Assembly (NCBI GenBank): GCA_905178155.1
Contig: CAJINV010000001.1
Location: 6,667,860-6,731,859 of the forward strand
DNA: 64,000 bases
Source: Amoebophrya sp. A120
Taxonomy: Eukaryota > Sar > Dinophyceae > Syndiniales > Amoebophryaceae
Reading direction: 5' to 3'
Below, piece after piece: positions 53,837-64,000 of the stretch; the stretch's first letter is position 1, and every line of letters begins with the position of its first letter. A program made the position numbers and the translations under genes. A model generated the notes under the pieces. It searched no databases, had not been told where the DNA came from, and saw only the letters and a program-made list of their open reading frames with translations.

Positions 53837-54099
53837 CGTTGCAATGAAACCAAATAGAATAATCTGGCGCTGCACTAGTATTTGGATTTGGTTTGCAGCC
53901 TCTAGTTCTCCGCCTGTCGCACGGACTGGTGATCTTCTCGCTTTCTCTACATTTTGGATTGGTTTTTCCGTGGTGCGCCTGCAGCTGCACCACACTGAAG
54001 ACGAACCTGAAATAAACGGCAGCGGCGATCTATTAGGTTACCAATTAGAGCTGCATACACTGCATGTCGATATATTTACTGCTTAACGACACATAGACG

Positions 54100-56150
54100 A
54101 ACCTGCGCCGCAAACAGGCTTTATAACATTGTCAATCAAGCCCACGCCGCCAGCGGGCAGACGTGAAAAGGCAAGCGAAAGGGATTCAAAAGACCTTGAC
54201 GACACCAATCACTAGTTACTCACTGAACAACGAACCAGGCCGGCCGCGCGGCCACCAAGGTAAGTGGTTGGACGCCAACCATGGAAAGGGCGGCAGGAGC
54301 CGCGACAATCTGAAGATGAAGACGAACCACGCGGGGGCGCAGGCAGCTGCTGAAGCTTGGCGCGGGCTGCGTCGCGACGCTGCATGCACCGCCCTCGCGC
54401 GCCGGGCCATGCGTAGCGGGAGAAGACTACGAATGCAGTAGAGGCAGGCGGCCACCGCCAAACAAAACTGCGATCGAACGGGGCGGGGGACGCCGGCTAA
54501 AGGCCGCCACCGACCACGGAAGGAAGCGCCGGCAGTGCACATGCCGAAGAGCCGGCGCGTGGTTGCCGTGTCGGTCCGCTGGGTGCGTGGACCGGTTGCG
54601 GGCGGCCGCTCGCTACTTGGATCTATCAGACAGCGAGGCCGGCCGGCGGCCCGGGACAGGGGCTGAAGGCCTTCCCTTGCTGCGCCCCGGCCACCACATT
54701 TACCACCGCCGGGCCCGCCGCACGCCGCCGGCTCGGCCGCGCAGGAAACAAGTAGGGGCCGCGCCGTTGCCCCCGCGGGCGGCCGACTGGCACCGGCCTG
54801 GCCGGACGCGCCACGGACTCGCCTGGGCGCGCTGCCGAGGAGCGCCCATCGCCCGCGCGCGGCTCAATATGCTGGGCCTGCGTCCCCCGCGTCAGACAGG
54901 AACCACTTCCGGGGGCGGCCGGCGAGGTTAAGGGCGCCCCGCTTCTTACCGCCCGCGCCCGGGAGCGTGATCGCATTGCGCCATGCCTACGGGCAGCCCC
55001 TTGCCGGGCAGCAAAGGGGCGGCCCAAACCAAGCCCAACCCCGCCAGGGGCCTCCGCCGGCTCCGCTGCGGCCGGCGCTTTCGGAACGGCGCCCCGCGGC
55101 GGGATTCAACTGCTTTCAACGCTCGGGCCGCCGATGAAAACCGCCTGGCAACCACCGAACCACACGCCGGCCCCGCGAACTTGCCGCAGATACGCTGCCG
55201 CGTCTTCAGTCGCTTCCCGCCGAAGGCTGTACGCTTCGCCGATCGCGATCAAGCGCACAACGCGAAGAAGTTCCAAAACGCTGTCGCCGCCAATCTCGAA
55301 AACCGGATGGCTATGCGCAAGCCCTCGCGGCGCAGGCTTGCACCGGAGCGCCTTGGCTGTGCAAGGTGATGCCGGTGGTCAGCAGGGCTGCCGCGGCGCC
55401 AATCGCCGCCCCGACAAATTAACGCCAGGACGCCTTGGCCCCAATACGGCCGCGAGATAGCCTCAACAGCCATGGGGGGTCTTCCGCAACCGAACGGGCT
55501 TGGCTGGAAGCGCAGCGCTTCGCTTTCCCCGTCCGTGTCCTGTTACAATATCGAGGAGCGCACGCTGGTCCAGGTTTGGGCAAACGCGGCGGCGCAGGGC
55601 CCCCCAAGCGCACCCGTGGGGCCGCTGCCCCTCCATGCCAGTCGCAGTTCACAGCGTCTCGAAAATTGCATCACGGAGCCAAAGCGTCGCATTAATATTC
55701 ACCCGCAGCCCAGGCACTGGACCGCTGCCGCCGGTCTGCCTCTGTCTTCGCCCGTGCTGCTGTCGTTAGACGGAGACAGATCATCCCGCCAGCTGCGCAA
55801 AAGTTCGAGAGCGACGGGCCCGACACGGCTCGCCACATCCTTGGCAAAATCCTGCGCGTACTGACTGGCTGAATTTTCCAGATACGTCATGGCCTCACAT
55901 ATCCCTCGCGCCTCGCCGCTAGCCTTAAGATCGTGCGCGCCCCGGCTCTTCGCCAAAACACACCAGGGTCGGGCCTTCGCCAAAATGCCCCTCCAGGTCG
56001 CGGCGCGCAGTGTCTTCGCAATCGCGAACAGGCTGCATCGTCGCGCCCTCCTTGCCACCAGCTCAAAAAATGAGCCCGCGCGGCTCCTCCGTCGCCTTTG
56101 GACGCGCTGCGATAGATGTATTAGGGCATACGCAGACTAGACAAAAATGG
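54100..56150. other. GC-rich island without a supportable gene
   Basis: About 2 kb with clearly higher GC than both flanks. All frames are long because stops are rare, and no one frame has consistent protein-like composition. Two minus-strand stretches look more protein-like: near 55,330-55,130 (EIGGDSVLELLRVVRLIAIG) and 56,058-55,699 (YLENSASQYAQDFAKDVASR). They are in different frames and interrupted. This could be a decayed foreign insertion or a non-coding island. Confidence 0.45.
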
Positions 56151-56585
56151 TCGAGCCAGCGTTATGCTGAACACAGGTGACGCGTCAATCTTTCCGCGAT
56201 AGATTCCTCTTTCAGTGCGGGCACGTGGAAGTGTGAAGGTGAACGTAGAACATCAAGCCGGAGTTCTTGTTTCTTGATTTCATCGCGCACTGACATCATA
56301 AATCGTACCAAAATTCTCTTCGTAGAAGTGCCTCTTCCTTCAGAAACATTGAAGCCGTGATCATTTGGTAATGTTGGATCATAGCTCTTTGAATATTGAC
56401 GGTATTGGGCACAAACCCAGCTCCATCTTCGGAGGACAAAATGTACTGATCTGCGGTCTTGCCTCTTGGCAAAGTTAGTCCCTACAAGGTAGAACTTGAT
56501 GAAACAAACTCACTGGGCAGCAGACCTCAGTGATATTGGTAACAAGAAACCTTTAACATTTATGTCTGGAGGCGGCTTGCCTATC

Positions 56586-58651
56586 CTACTGCTCCTTCTC
56601 CTCCTGAGCGATTCCCTCCCCCTCTCCTTTTTCACCAAAGCGTTTCTTCCAGGCTCGTCTTCCTTTCAGGTTCAGTATCATGTTGGGATAGGACACGGGC
56701 ACCACGAAGGGAAAATCGCGGTCCTTTGCGCGGAAGGTGTAGATGAAGGTGTTGGCCACGTAGTTCTCCCCGCTGCGGAAGTCGTGAACGTTGGCCTTGA
56801 CGAAAACCTGGGCATACTTCCCCTTAGTATACACCACATGGCTGCTGTAGTTGAGAGACGCCCCGATGGGCACCGGTTTCTTGAAAACCGTGTCCTCAAT
56901 CACAAGCCCTTGAAAAGACACCCGCGCCTCACCCTCTGCCACATGCGAGTTCGCGAAAGCGCGCACATTTTGCACCCTGTGTGAAAATTTGATTTTGTTT
57001 TCGAGAGCAGGGCAGTACAAATCGTAAATCATCAACGAAGAAGAACAGCACCACGTCGGAGGAAAAAGCAAACAGCACCACAAACAAGCAATCAAAACTT
57101 CTCTCTGTTGTAGTACGCGAGTTCATAGGCCTGTCGCATGAGCATGCCGCCAAAGATTTTTCCGCCCGCGTTTTGCCCCTGGGGCTGCGTTTGGTAGGTG
57201 GACCGCAGGTTGGTTTCGGCAATGGGCACGGTCGCGGGTGCGGTCGACGCTGGTGTTCCCTCTTCGAGGACGTATTCCGCTTTGCGCGCGACCGAGTCCA
57301 GCTCCGCCTTCTGCTTGTACATGTAATCAAAAATGTCCCCCACCGGCATCACCTGCCGCATCCAGCCTCGCGTGTACATGCGGTGCAAAAATTTTGCTTC
57401 TTCCGCGGACGGCTCAAACTTGTCCAGCGTGGTTTTGCTTGTCGAGGCCCGATGCTCCTTCTTCCGCAGACCCTCGGCGAAAAGCGCGTGGTCTTCTTCC
57501 GTTTCACACTTCAACGGGTTTATTTTCACCCCCTTTCGCTCGGGCGACAACGCGACAAACACAAAGTCGCCCTGTAGCATCAGCGTTCGTTCGGATTCCG
57601 GAGGAAGGAGCGCCTCGACGGCCTGCGTTGTGTTGTTTTCGTGTGGCAGCTTTTGTAGCGGTTATTGCGAGCATCAACATGTCAGTGATATTATATTTTA
57701 GCATACTTAAACGTGCAGAAAGCCAACCATTTCATCTACCCCTTCCGTTCCTAGTCCCGTGTACTCGAAGCCGAACCGGTCCGGCGTCGGATTGCGCTCT
57801 GCGATTTGGTACAGCCGTCGCATTGCGATGCTGGTCGTGGTTTTCAGCCGCGAAACGGGCACCGTCTCGTCTGGCTCGCTGGGGCCCAGCTCGTGCGGCT
57901 GGACAGGGCTCTCCCACCCTCCGTCGGCCGTCCACACTTTGAGCCGGATGATCATGGAGCTGTTGCCCACCCAGATCAGTCGTCCCTCCAGCCAAAAATC
58001 CCTGTTGCAGCCCTCGATGTTGGTGAGGTGGTCGTTGATCAGAATGCCGTCGACGCACGCGGTCACGTTGTCGGGAGAACTCACGCGCCGCTTTCCCAGA
58101 TAGCAGTGGCGCGACGCCACGTCGCCGGCGCCACTGTCCATGTCCTCGAGTAACTTTCCAATCCGTACCCCGCCGTCAAACCGCATGTACTCTCGACGGA
58201 CCACCTCGTCGCTGCTAATCCGGTACCGTACCAAAGCGCTGGACTGCCGGGGCGTTTTCTCGTGGATCAGAGTCGGGTCGTAGGGCAGCATCGTATTCAC
58301 CTCTCCAGCATCCAAAATCGAAAACGCGGAAAAGGAACGCTTCTTCGGGTTGACGTTGAGCGACGAAAGTTGATGGTGTTGCTGTGTTGTACAACCATTG
58401 CGTGTGGTGACAGAAACGTTTCCATTCGCTACCGGCGTCCCGAAGCCAAATGATCTTCTCGTCCTGGAGGCGGAAGGCACGGTTGACGAGGAGGACGTTG
58501 CGGGGCACCACCCGAGTGGCTGGGACGAGGACAACGATTGCGTTAATTTCGCGTTGGATCGAGCGAGGGCAAGACGGAATGAGGGATGGTGCATGCGTTG
58601 CTGTGCAAATCGCTGCATCGTGGCTGCGCAGGAACGAGCGGACATTGTCAT
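56586..58651 (-). CDS. ACOT9-type two-hotdog acyl-CoA thioesterase, probably mitochondrial
   Basis: Exons are 58651-57713, 57622-57099 and 56976-56586 (617 aa). Both introns are GT-AG (90 and 122 bp) and phase closes. The N-terminus (MTMSARSCAATMQRF...) is Arg/Ser/Ala-rich without acids, like a mitochondrial presequence. Hotdog 1 contains YRISSDEVVRREYMRFDGG and IGKLLEDMDSGAGDVA. Hotdog 2 contains TQPQGQNAGGKIFGGMLMRQ, KKPVPIGASL and YSSHVVYT. This order matches ACOT9/ACOT10, which hydrolyse acyl-CoAs to free acid and CoA. The second hotdog is split by the last intron (YNREK|VQNVRAF). A 5-kDa basic-acidic tail ends the protein. Confidence 0.88.
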
Positions 58652-59808
58652 TGTCTGTGTGATGTGAAATGCTTTGTCTGTTTTCGTTCCAAAATTGAAC
58701 AAGTACGGCCGATGCTTGAGGATGTTTGACTTCGATAAGTTAGTCTTAGTGCTAGTAGAGTTTCTTTGGTTCATACGACCGCTGAGCTACGTAGAAAACA
58801 AAGACCGGCTCCCGCTACCAGCACGACTAGGGCTCGAATATATCACCAGGCAGCTTCGCAGACAATGAAAAGCATTAACATACTGCACTTATCCGTATCA
58901 TCTGTGGTTTACCGATTTTTTTTTCTCAGTGCCGCCTCGCGCGGCTGCAGGATTGATCTTCATTTTTGTGTGTACGATGCCGATCTTTCTGTAGTAAGCA
59001 GAATAAATCTGAACTGGTCCTTCGTGTCTGCCTCTGTAGGGCGGAACAACAAAAAACCGTCAATCTCAATCGTGTGGTTGGTGCTCTACCAACCAGCAGG
59101 CGAAGCGTGCACATTTCCGATTTCAGATTTTCTTGGGTGCGGGTGCGCAATGTGAAACGTATGGTCAAAGGTGGTGGCATCGGGGACAAAACGTGATGGT
59201 GCAGTTGATGTGTGTTTGCAATCTGTGTCTGAGACTAGATCACAGGTGCGTGGAGTGCGATTTGCTTTTCGGAGGCGGGATACGTAAACCGAATGAAGCA
59301 GATTCAGATAGTGTGGTACTGTGGGTACAGAACCTGAAAAATGTATACGTTTGGCTGATACTTAGTGGGACCAGTGAGCGAAAAACTCGCTCTCGATAAT
59401 GGGGACAATCTACTGGCTCAGCAGATGCGACGAGGGCAAGGGGAAAGATACTGGGAAATGAAAAAATGCGTAAAAGAAGGGCCTTGATCGCGGAGGATGG
59501 TTAAGGCACGGAATGGGGAAACCAAGAAACGCCAAATCAAATGCTTATACTTGCGAATAAGTTTAGTAAAATCAAAATCTCTTTCAAAAAAGGAAAAGCT
59601 TAGCGTCGTACTTAGATGGGATTGGTGGAACTTGAACTCGAAAAGAAGTACGTAGAAATGGCATAAGATTGAAGAAAACAAAAAAAAATTGAATAATGCG
59701 CGTTACAAGAATGAACTGACGCTAGTGCCGCACGACGAAGGCTAATAGTCGCAGCTGCTGCAGTCTCAAATTTACTTCCTTTCTTTGTCTTCCCGCTTCG
59801 TTTTGCTT
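58652..59808. other. Intergenic, nothing recognised
   Basis: A 1.16-kb spacer. No gene, RNA or repeat could be supported on either strand. Confidence 0.4.
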
Positions 59809-62800
59809 CTATCCAGCGAAGTTCATGAAATCTTTACTGGAAAGCCCACCGAGCGATGCCTGTTTACCAGCAGTACCATTCGATGACCTTGGTGCGAAGC
59901 TGCCTTCCTCGGGGTTGGGGTAGAAGTCGTTTGCGCTGCTGGGTGGCCGCACTGGGACGCCCCCTTCCGATCTCAGTACGTCCGAGCGCTTCCGCGAAGG
60001 TGGCGATTGCGCGGCGGAACTTCGGCTTTTCTTCTTGGAAGACCGGCGCGCTACCTCCGCAGCTACTTGCTCCGGCGCGGCATCCGGGTACGTGTCAACG
60101 ATGTCATCCGCCTCATCGACCGCGGCGGCCAGGGCCGCCACCGAAGGCCGCTTCTCCTGCGTGAGCCTTTGCACGGCCGCTTTGTCCGCGGGATCGGCCG
60201 GGAGGGGGAGTTCCTTTTCGAGTTCCGTGGTGTGAAGGATATCGGCGTAGGCAGCGGCCACTGGCTCCTGCAACCCGAGCTGCTGCAACGTTGCTACCGT
60301 GCCCTCCCGCTCCTCAGCGGTGGACCCGGGCACGTGGAGCGCCTCATCTGCTTCCGTCATACCCATGGGATGGAGCTGCGGTGTGGCCGCCATCCCGAGC
60401 AAACTCGGCCGCGCTTGCGACTTCGCACTCGCACGAGCACCAGTGGTAGGACCATCTTCGCCCCCCAAGTTGGGAATTTGCGACGCCCGCTTTTGTTGTA
60501 CTGGCACAACACCCGAGGGCATCGCCCGGAGGGTGCTGCCGCGGAGCTGCATGTGGTCGCTTAACCGGAAGTCTCCACCGGCGTTCATGTCCTCCAGCTG
60601 GCTTGGGAGAAACAGGTTAGCGCCGGTGGGGTCCTCTGCGAGGTCGTCTGGGTGGGCAGCGGCGAGCTCTTCCGCGATTCTCTGCGTGAGGAACCCCCGC
60701 ATTTGCGCGTACGTGACGCCTTCGTAAGTGCCAAAGTGGAGCGTCAGCAAGTTTCGGTCGCCCTCGTCTGGCGGTACTCCAATTACGTCGTCGTCCGACA
60801 ACCCCATGAAATCCATCTCGTTGTCGCCTTCACTTATCGAAGTGACGTCTTCATCTGCTGCAGCTTCGCCTTCCGGAGCCACGGGCGGCCGCACGCCTGC
60901 CACGGACGGTATTCGCGGTGCTGCGCCGGACGGCGCTCGTGCTGCGACAGACGGAGGCCGTACTGTAGCGGACGACGCTCGTTCTGCGGCAGACGGAGGC
61001 CGTACTGTAGTGGATGGCGCTCGTTCTGTGGCAGACGGAGGCCGTACTGCGCCGGACGGCGCTCGTGCTGCGATAGACGGAGGCCGCACCACTGCGGCGG
61101 ACGGTAGCCTGCCGGATGTACTAGTAGTTGCAGCAGCAAGTTCCGCCGCAGCAGTAGCCCCCACGCCCGGCAGTTGTCCGGCCTGCAACGCCTGCTCCGT
61201 TTTTCGTTTGGTCAGGTTTTGTTGCACGTCCCCTTTTGCGATGTGGGACTCCGCGGCGGTGGCCGCGGCGAGTCGCATGCCCACGGAGACGGCGAAGTCC
61301 TCGGTGTAGCCGAGTTTCTTCAGCATCGTTTCGAATTGCTCCGCGGTGTACACGTGCTGCATGGCCTCCATCACCTGCAGCAGGTCTTTCACAGAAATCG
61401 CCATTTTCTCCTCCCTCTCCGCGTTGTTCGCCTGCCCGGCACTGCTTCGCGCTGCGGCAGACACGGGGATGAGGATTTCCAACTTCTTCTGATCGTCCTC
61501 GAACAGGATCTTCAGCGGCTCGTGCACTTTCTCCGGGTTCGCGGCGGCTTCCTCGATCTGCACCATGGTCTGCTGTACCTGCTGCTGCGAAAGCCCGGTT
61601 TTCTCCAGCAGTTCCCGCTGCCGTTGTCGCTCTTTCTCTTCCGCCTCCCGGCGTTTCTGGTCCTTCATGCATTCTACGACGAAGAAGCTGCCGATGATGC
61701 CCGCCAGAATCAAAACCACGCAGATCACGATGCACACGATGGCCCCCGTGGAGCAGGGGCACTCCGGGTCGCCCAGGGTCGGCGTCTGGCCTTCTTTTAC
61801 TTCAGGCAACTGCGGAGGGGCGGGGAACCGGTCGCACTCACCGTACTCCCAGTCGCTGAAGTCCCGCTGCAGGGCCTGCTCCACCGGATTTGCGGGCGCT
61901 GCGACCTCGCTTTGCTTTTTTAGAGGGTCCGGAGAAAATTCGCCGCCGTAGCCTTCCTGCAGCACAATGTCGCCCTTCTCCGCGGCAAGAAGGCACAGCA
62001 ACGAGGCCCGCTCCTCCAGCCGGTGCAAGTTCATGGCGGTGTGCAGCTCGTGCAGTCCGTGGCTACTGGGACTTCCAATTGCGGGAGACTGCTCCATCGT
62101 CGGATTTGTAGGCCTGCGGTTGCCACGCGAAGGATCTTTTGTCGTAGGACCCGGTGGTGCTGCTGTCACAAGAGGAGCTTTAGTGGTTCCCATTTCCGGG
62201 CTGCCAATCGGGGGCTGCGCAGTTGTATCCGCTGTGCTTGTGGGGGAATCTGTCGTGGTCAGTTCTTCTGGTCGACGCGCCGGCCCCTGGGTCTGATGGT
62301 CTCCTTGCTCGTGAACGCTTTCAGCCTCGCTTCGGATAGGAGGGGCGTTGGTCGTCGGCTGGTGCGGTTTAACAGTGTTGACGCCCACTGCATCATTCGC
62401 TAGCCCAGTTGCCCTTCCAAGCTGCTCGTCCGCGACAGAGAGGCCCTGGCTTTGCAGCGCGTCTCCGGTCGATTCCCACCAGTTCGAACTGCTGCGAGTC
62501 GTTGCGGCGTTCTGCGAGTTGTCGTTCCACCAGTCGCCGCTCTTCCTCGCACGAGTTCTTTGCAAAACCCGGGACAGCAGGGATTTAGACGAGGTCTTCT
62601 TGTTGAGGAAAGAAGAAGAAGAAGAACTACCAGTCTCGTCGTCTGCCGCATCTTCTTCTAGCACGACTTCCTCGCCCCCAACTGGTTCCTCGGGTTCGAC
62701 AGCAGCATCGTCCTCGACGCTACCCTCTGGCTCGGTCGGTGCGGGACCCTCGAGTTCTTTCAATTCGGGAGAGAATGCGAGGTCCCAGGCGATACCGGCG

Positions 62801-64000
62801 GACCAGTACATGCATTCGGGGTCCTCGGCACAGGCCAGCTCGCAACTCCGCGGGGAGAAATTCCGTACCTTCACGCCGTACCGCGCCGCCCGCGGGTTCA
62901 TCTCCTCCTTGGTGTACCGCATCCGGCCCGTGCTCTTGTGCTCCCCGCAGCGGCTGCTGGGCAGAGGGGCATCCTGCAGATCTTGGAAGTAGACCGGCTG
63001 CTTTGCCGGCGGCATGAAGTAGTTCTCCATCGTCTCGTTGCGGACACAGGTACCCACCTGGAAGTTGTCGGTAGTGGTCTGGAGGAAGGATCCTGGAGAC
63101 AGCGCCAGCGGATCTTTCTTTGCGTCGTACGGATCCGACTTTTGTTCATGATCCTGTTTATTTCCCTTGCCTTGTGCTCCTTTCGCCGGCTCGCCGCCAG
63201 CAATGGAGGCGGCCTTGTCTTCCTTGTCACCCGCCTTCTGTGCGGACATGTCTTCCGTCCGTTCGTCGTCCTCGTCGAGCTCAGTTTCCGCGCTGTGCCG
63301 ACCGGTCTCTCCGCCCCAAGTGTCCGTTACCGTTTGGGTGCTGGTGAGGGCTCGGATTCCGTCCACCGGCTGCGCAATCACGTCCGACGATGCGCTGTGC
63401 ACAGCTCCTGCGTCGCGGCATCCGTCTCCACTGTCACTCAGCACCTGCCATGAAACGGGTGCGGAAGCGTGTACGAATTTGGGACGCTGCATCCACCCCA
63501 TCAAGTTCGTCATGTCCAAACTCGGATTGTCGCTTTCCGATTTCCTTGGTGATGCCTGGTGTAATGAAGAATTGAAATTTTCTCATTCTTTCAACTCGGA
63601 CGTGCAGTAGTAATCGTCCACAGTGAACAAAGCGATTGAAAGTACTTAAATCGTAAATTGAAGAACTCGTGAACGAAGCGATAGCAATGAATCTGCAGCT
63701 GCATCTGGCACTGACTCCACCAACTACATTCAGTCATGAAAAGATGAGAAAGAAAAGTTGCATTGTACCATCTCGAGCATGCTTGCAGCGGCTCGGTCGT
63801 CGAGAAACCGTCGTTCCGGCAGCGTGAAGAGCAGTAACTCCATAACAGCCCCCAGCGCATCGGGAATGGTGCCGTATTGCATTGCGACGTTGGCAATGCC
63901 GGGTCCGTGATACTGCACCCTCGTGCGGCCCCCGCGGAGCGCCAGACTGCCAGCGCGCGACGGGATCTCTTGCCAGTGCCCGTCCCAGGGCAGCTCGTCC
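59809..64000 (-). CDS. Large single-pass membrane protein with Cys-rich ectodomain, 5' end outside the window
   Basis: The visible exons are 64000-63769 and 63555-59809, joined by a 213-bp GT-AG intron (GTACAATG...CACCAG) in phase 0. The N-terminus lies beyond the right edge. At least 1,325 residues are present. The first part holds a Cys-containing block (SPRSCELACAEDPECMYWSA) resembling a PAN/apple module, then Thr/Pro-rich linkers. A transmembrane helix (GAIVCIVICVVLILAGIIGS) follows, preceded by CPC, and then a basic Lys/Arg/Glu coiled coil. The cytoplasmic part is Ala-rich and includes about six tandem ~10-residue units of the form RPPSxAxRAPS encoded at 60,900-61,100. A surface receptor or adhesin is the likely type. 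Confidence 0.8.

Noticed and set aside
50417-54086. Plus-strand frames up to 270 codons
   Set aside because: They lie wholly opposite the 1147-aa coiled-coil gene and have no recognisable features.
54163-55000. Protein-coding gene in the left half of the GC-rich island
   Set aside because: Frames are Ala/Arg/Pro-rich in all phases, as expected from composition alone, with no conserved motif.
60007-63610. Plus-strand frames up to 249 codons
   Set aside because: Antisense to the large membrane protein. Their length follows from the GC-rich Ala/Pro codons on the coding strand.
1-64000. Dinoflagellate spliced-leader sequence relics at gene starts
   Set aside because: I looked for the conserved leader tail at mRNA 5' ends and did not recognise any relic.

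Overview
The window looks like nuclear DNA of a protist of the dinoflagellate lineage. The closest match I can name is a syndinian such as Amoebophrya, but that is inference. The grounds are these. All 20 host gene models lie on the minus strand across 64 kb. Genes are split by short GT-AG introns (about 50-250 bp), and four further introns are transposon-like 'introners' with terminal inverted repeats and 5-bp target duplications. Gene content is eukaryotic: CFAP97-type ciliary protein, sialyltransferase, two-hotdog acyl-CoA thioesterase, EF-hand protein, G3E GTPase. There is no operon structure, rRNA or CRISPR. Exon joins were worked out by hand from splice motifs and reading phase, so boundaries are predictions.

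Layout. 0.3-3.6 kb: a PAP2-family phosphatase and a two-exon charged protein. 3.8-7.3 kb: a repeat block with small hairpins, a 2.2-kb array of roughly 40 palindromic units, a GC-rich stretch and two nested inverted-repeat elements. 8.0-13.1 kb: a multi-pass membrane protein interrupted by two introners, and an acidic protein with an MGNCC acylation motif. 13.6-21.9 kb: several small intron-containing genes (CFAP97-like; 75-, 73- and 89-residue proteins) and a five-exon 554-aa protein. 23.3-26.6 kb: a GT29 sialyltransferase-like gene with an introner and an apparent C-terminal frameshift. 27-35 kb: a secreted disordered protein, a basic disordered protein, a possible tail-anchored protein and a CobW/ZNG1-type GTPase with an added C-terminal domain.

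36.0-42.3 kb is a complete, young Ty1/copia retrotransposon on the plus strand: 280-bp LTRs differing at 3 sites, a perfect CTTAT target duplication, and gag and pol in one frame separated by a single UGA. 43.06-45.92 kb is a compact element whose repeats are arranged A1-ORF-B1-A2-B2 on the minus strand. That is the split-direct-repeat layout of PAT/Ngaro tyrosine-recombinase retroelements, but the only ORF is a CCCH zinc-finger protein.

46.0-64 kb holds a 243-aa unknown, a calmodulin-like EF-hand gene with a fourth introner, a large unrecognised coiled-coil protein, a GC-rich island without a supportable gene (54.1-56.15 kb), an ACOT9-type mitochondrial thioesterase, and the 3' part of a large single-pass membrane protein that runs off the right edge.

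The host genes share no obvious pathway. What unites the window is genome architecture: unidirectional gene order and several mobile-element types. The strongest novelty candidates are the introner family, whose paired arms match each other better than they match other copies, and the split-repeat element.
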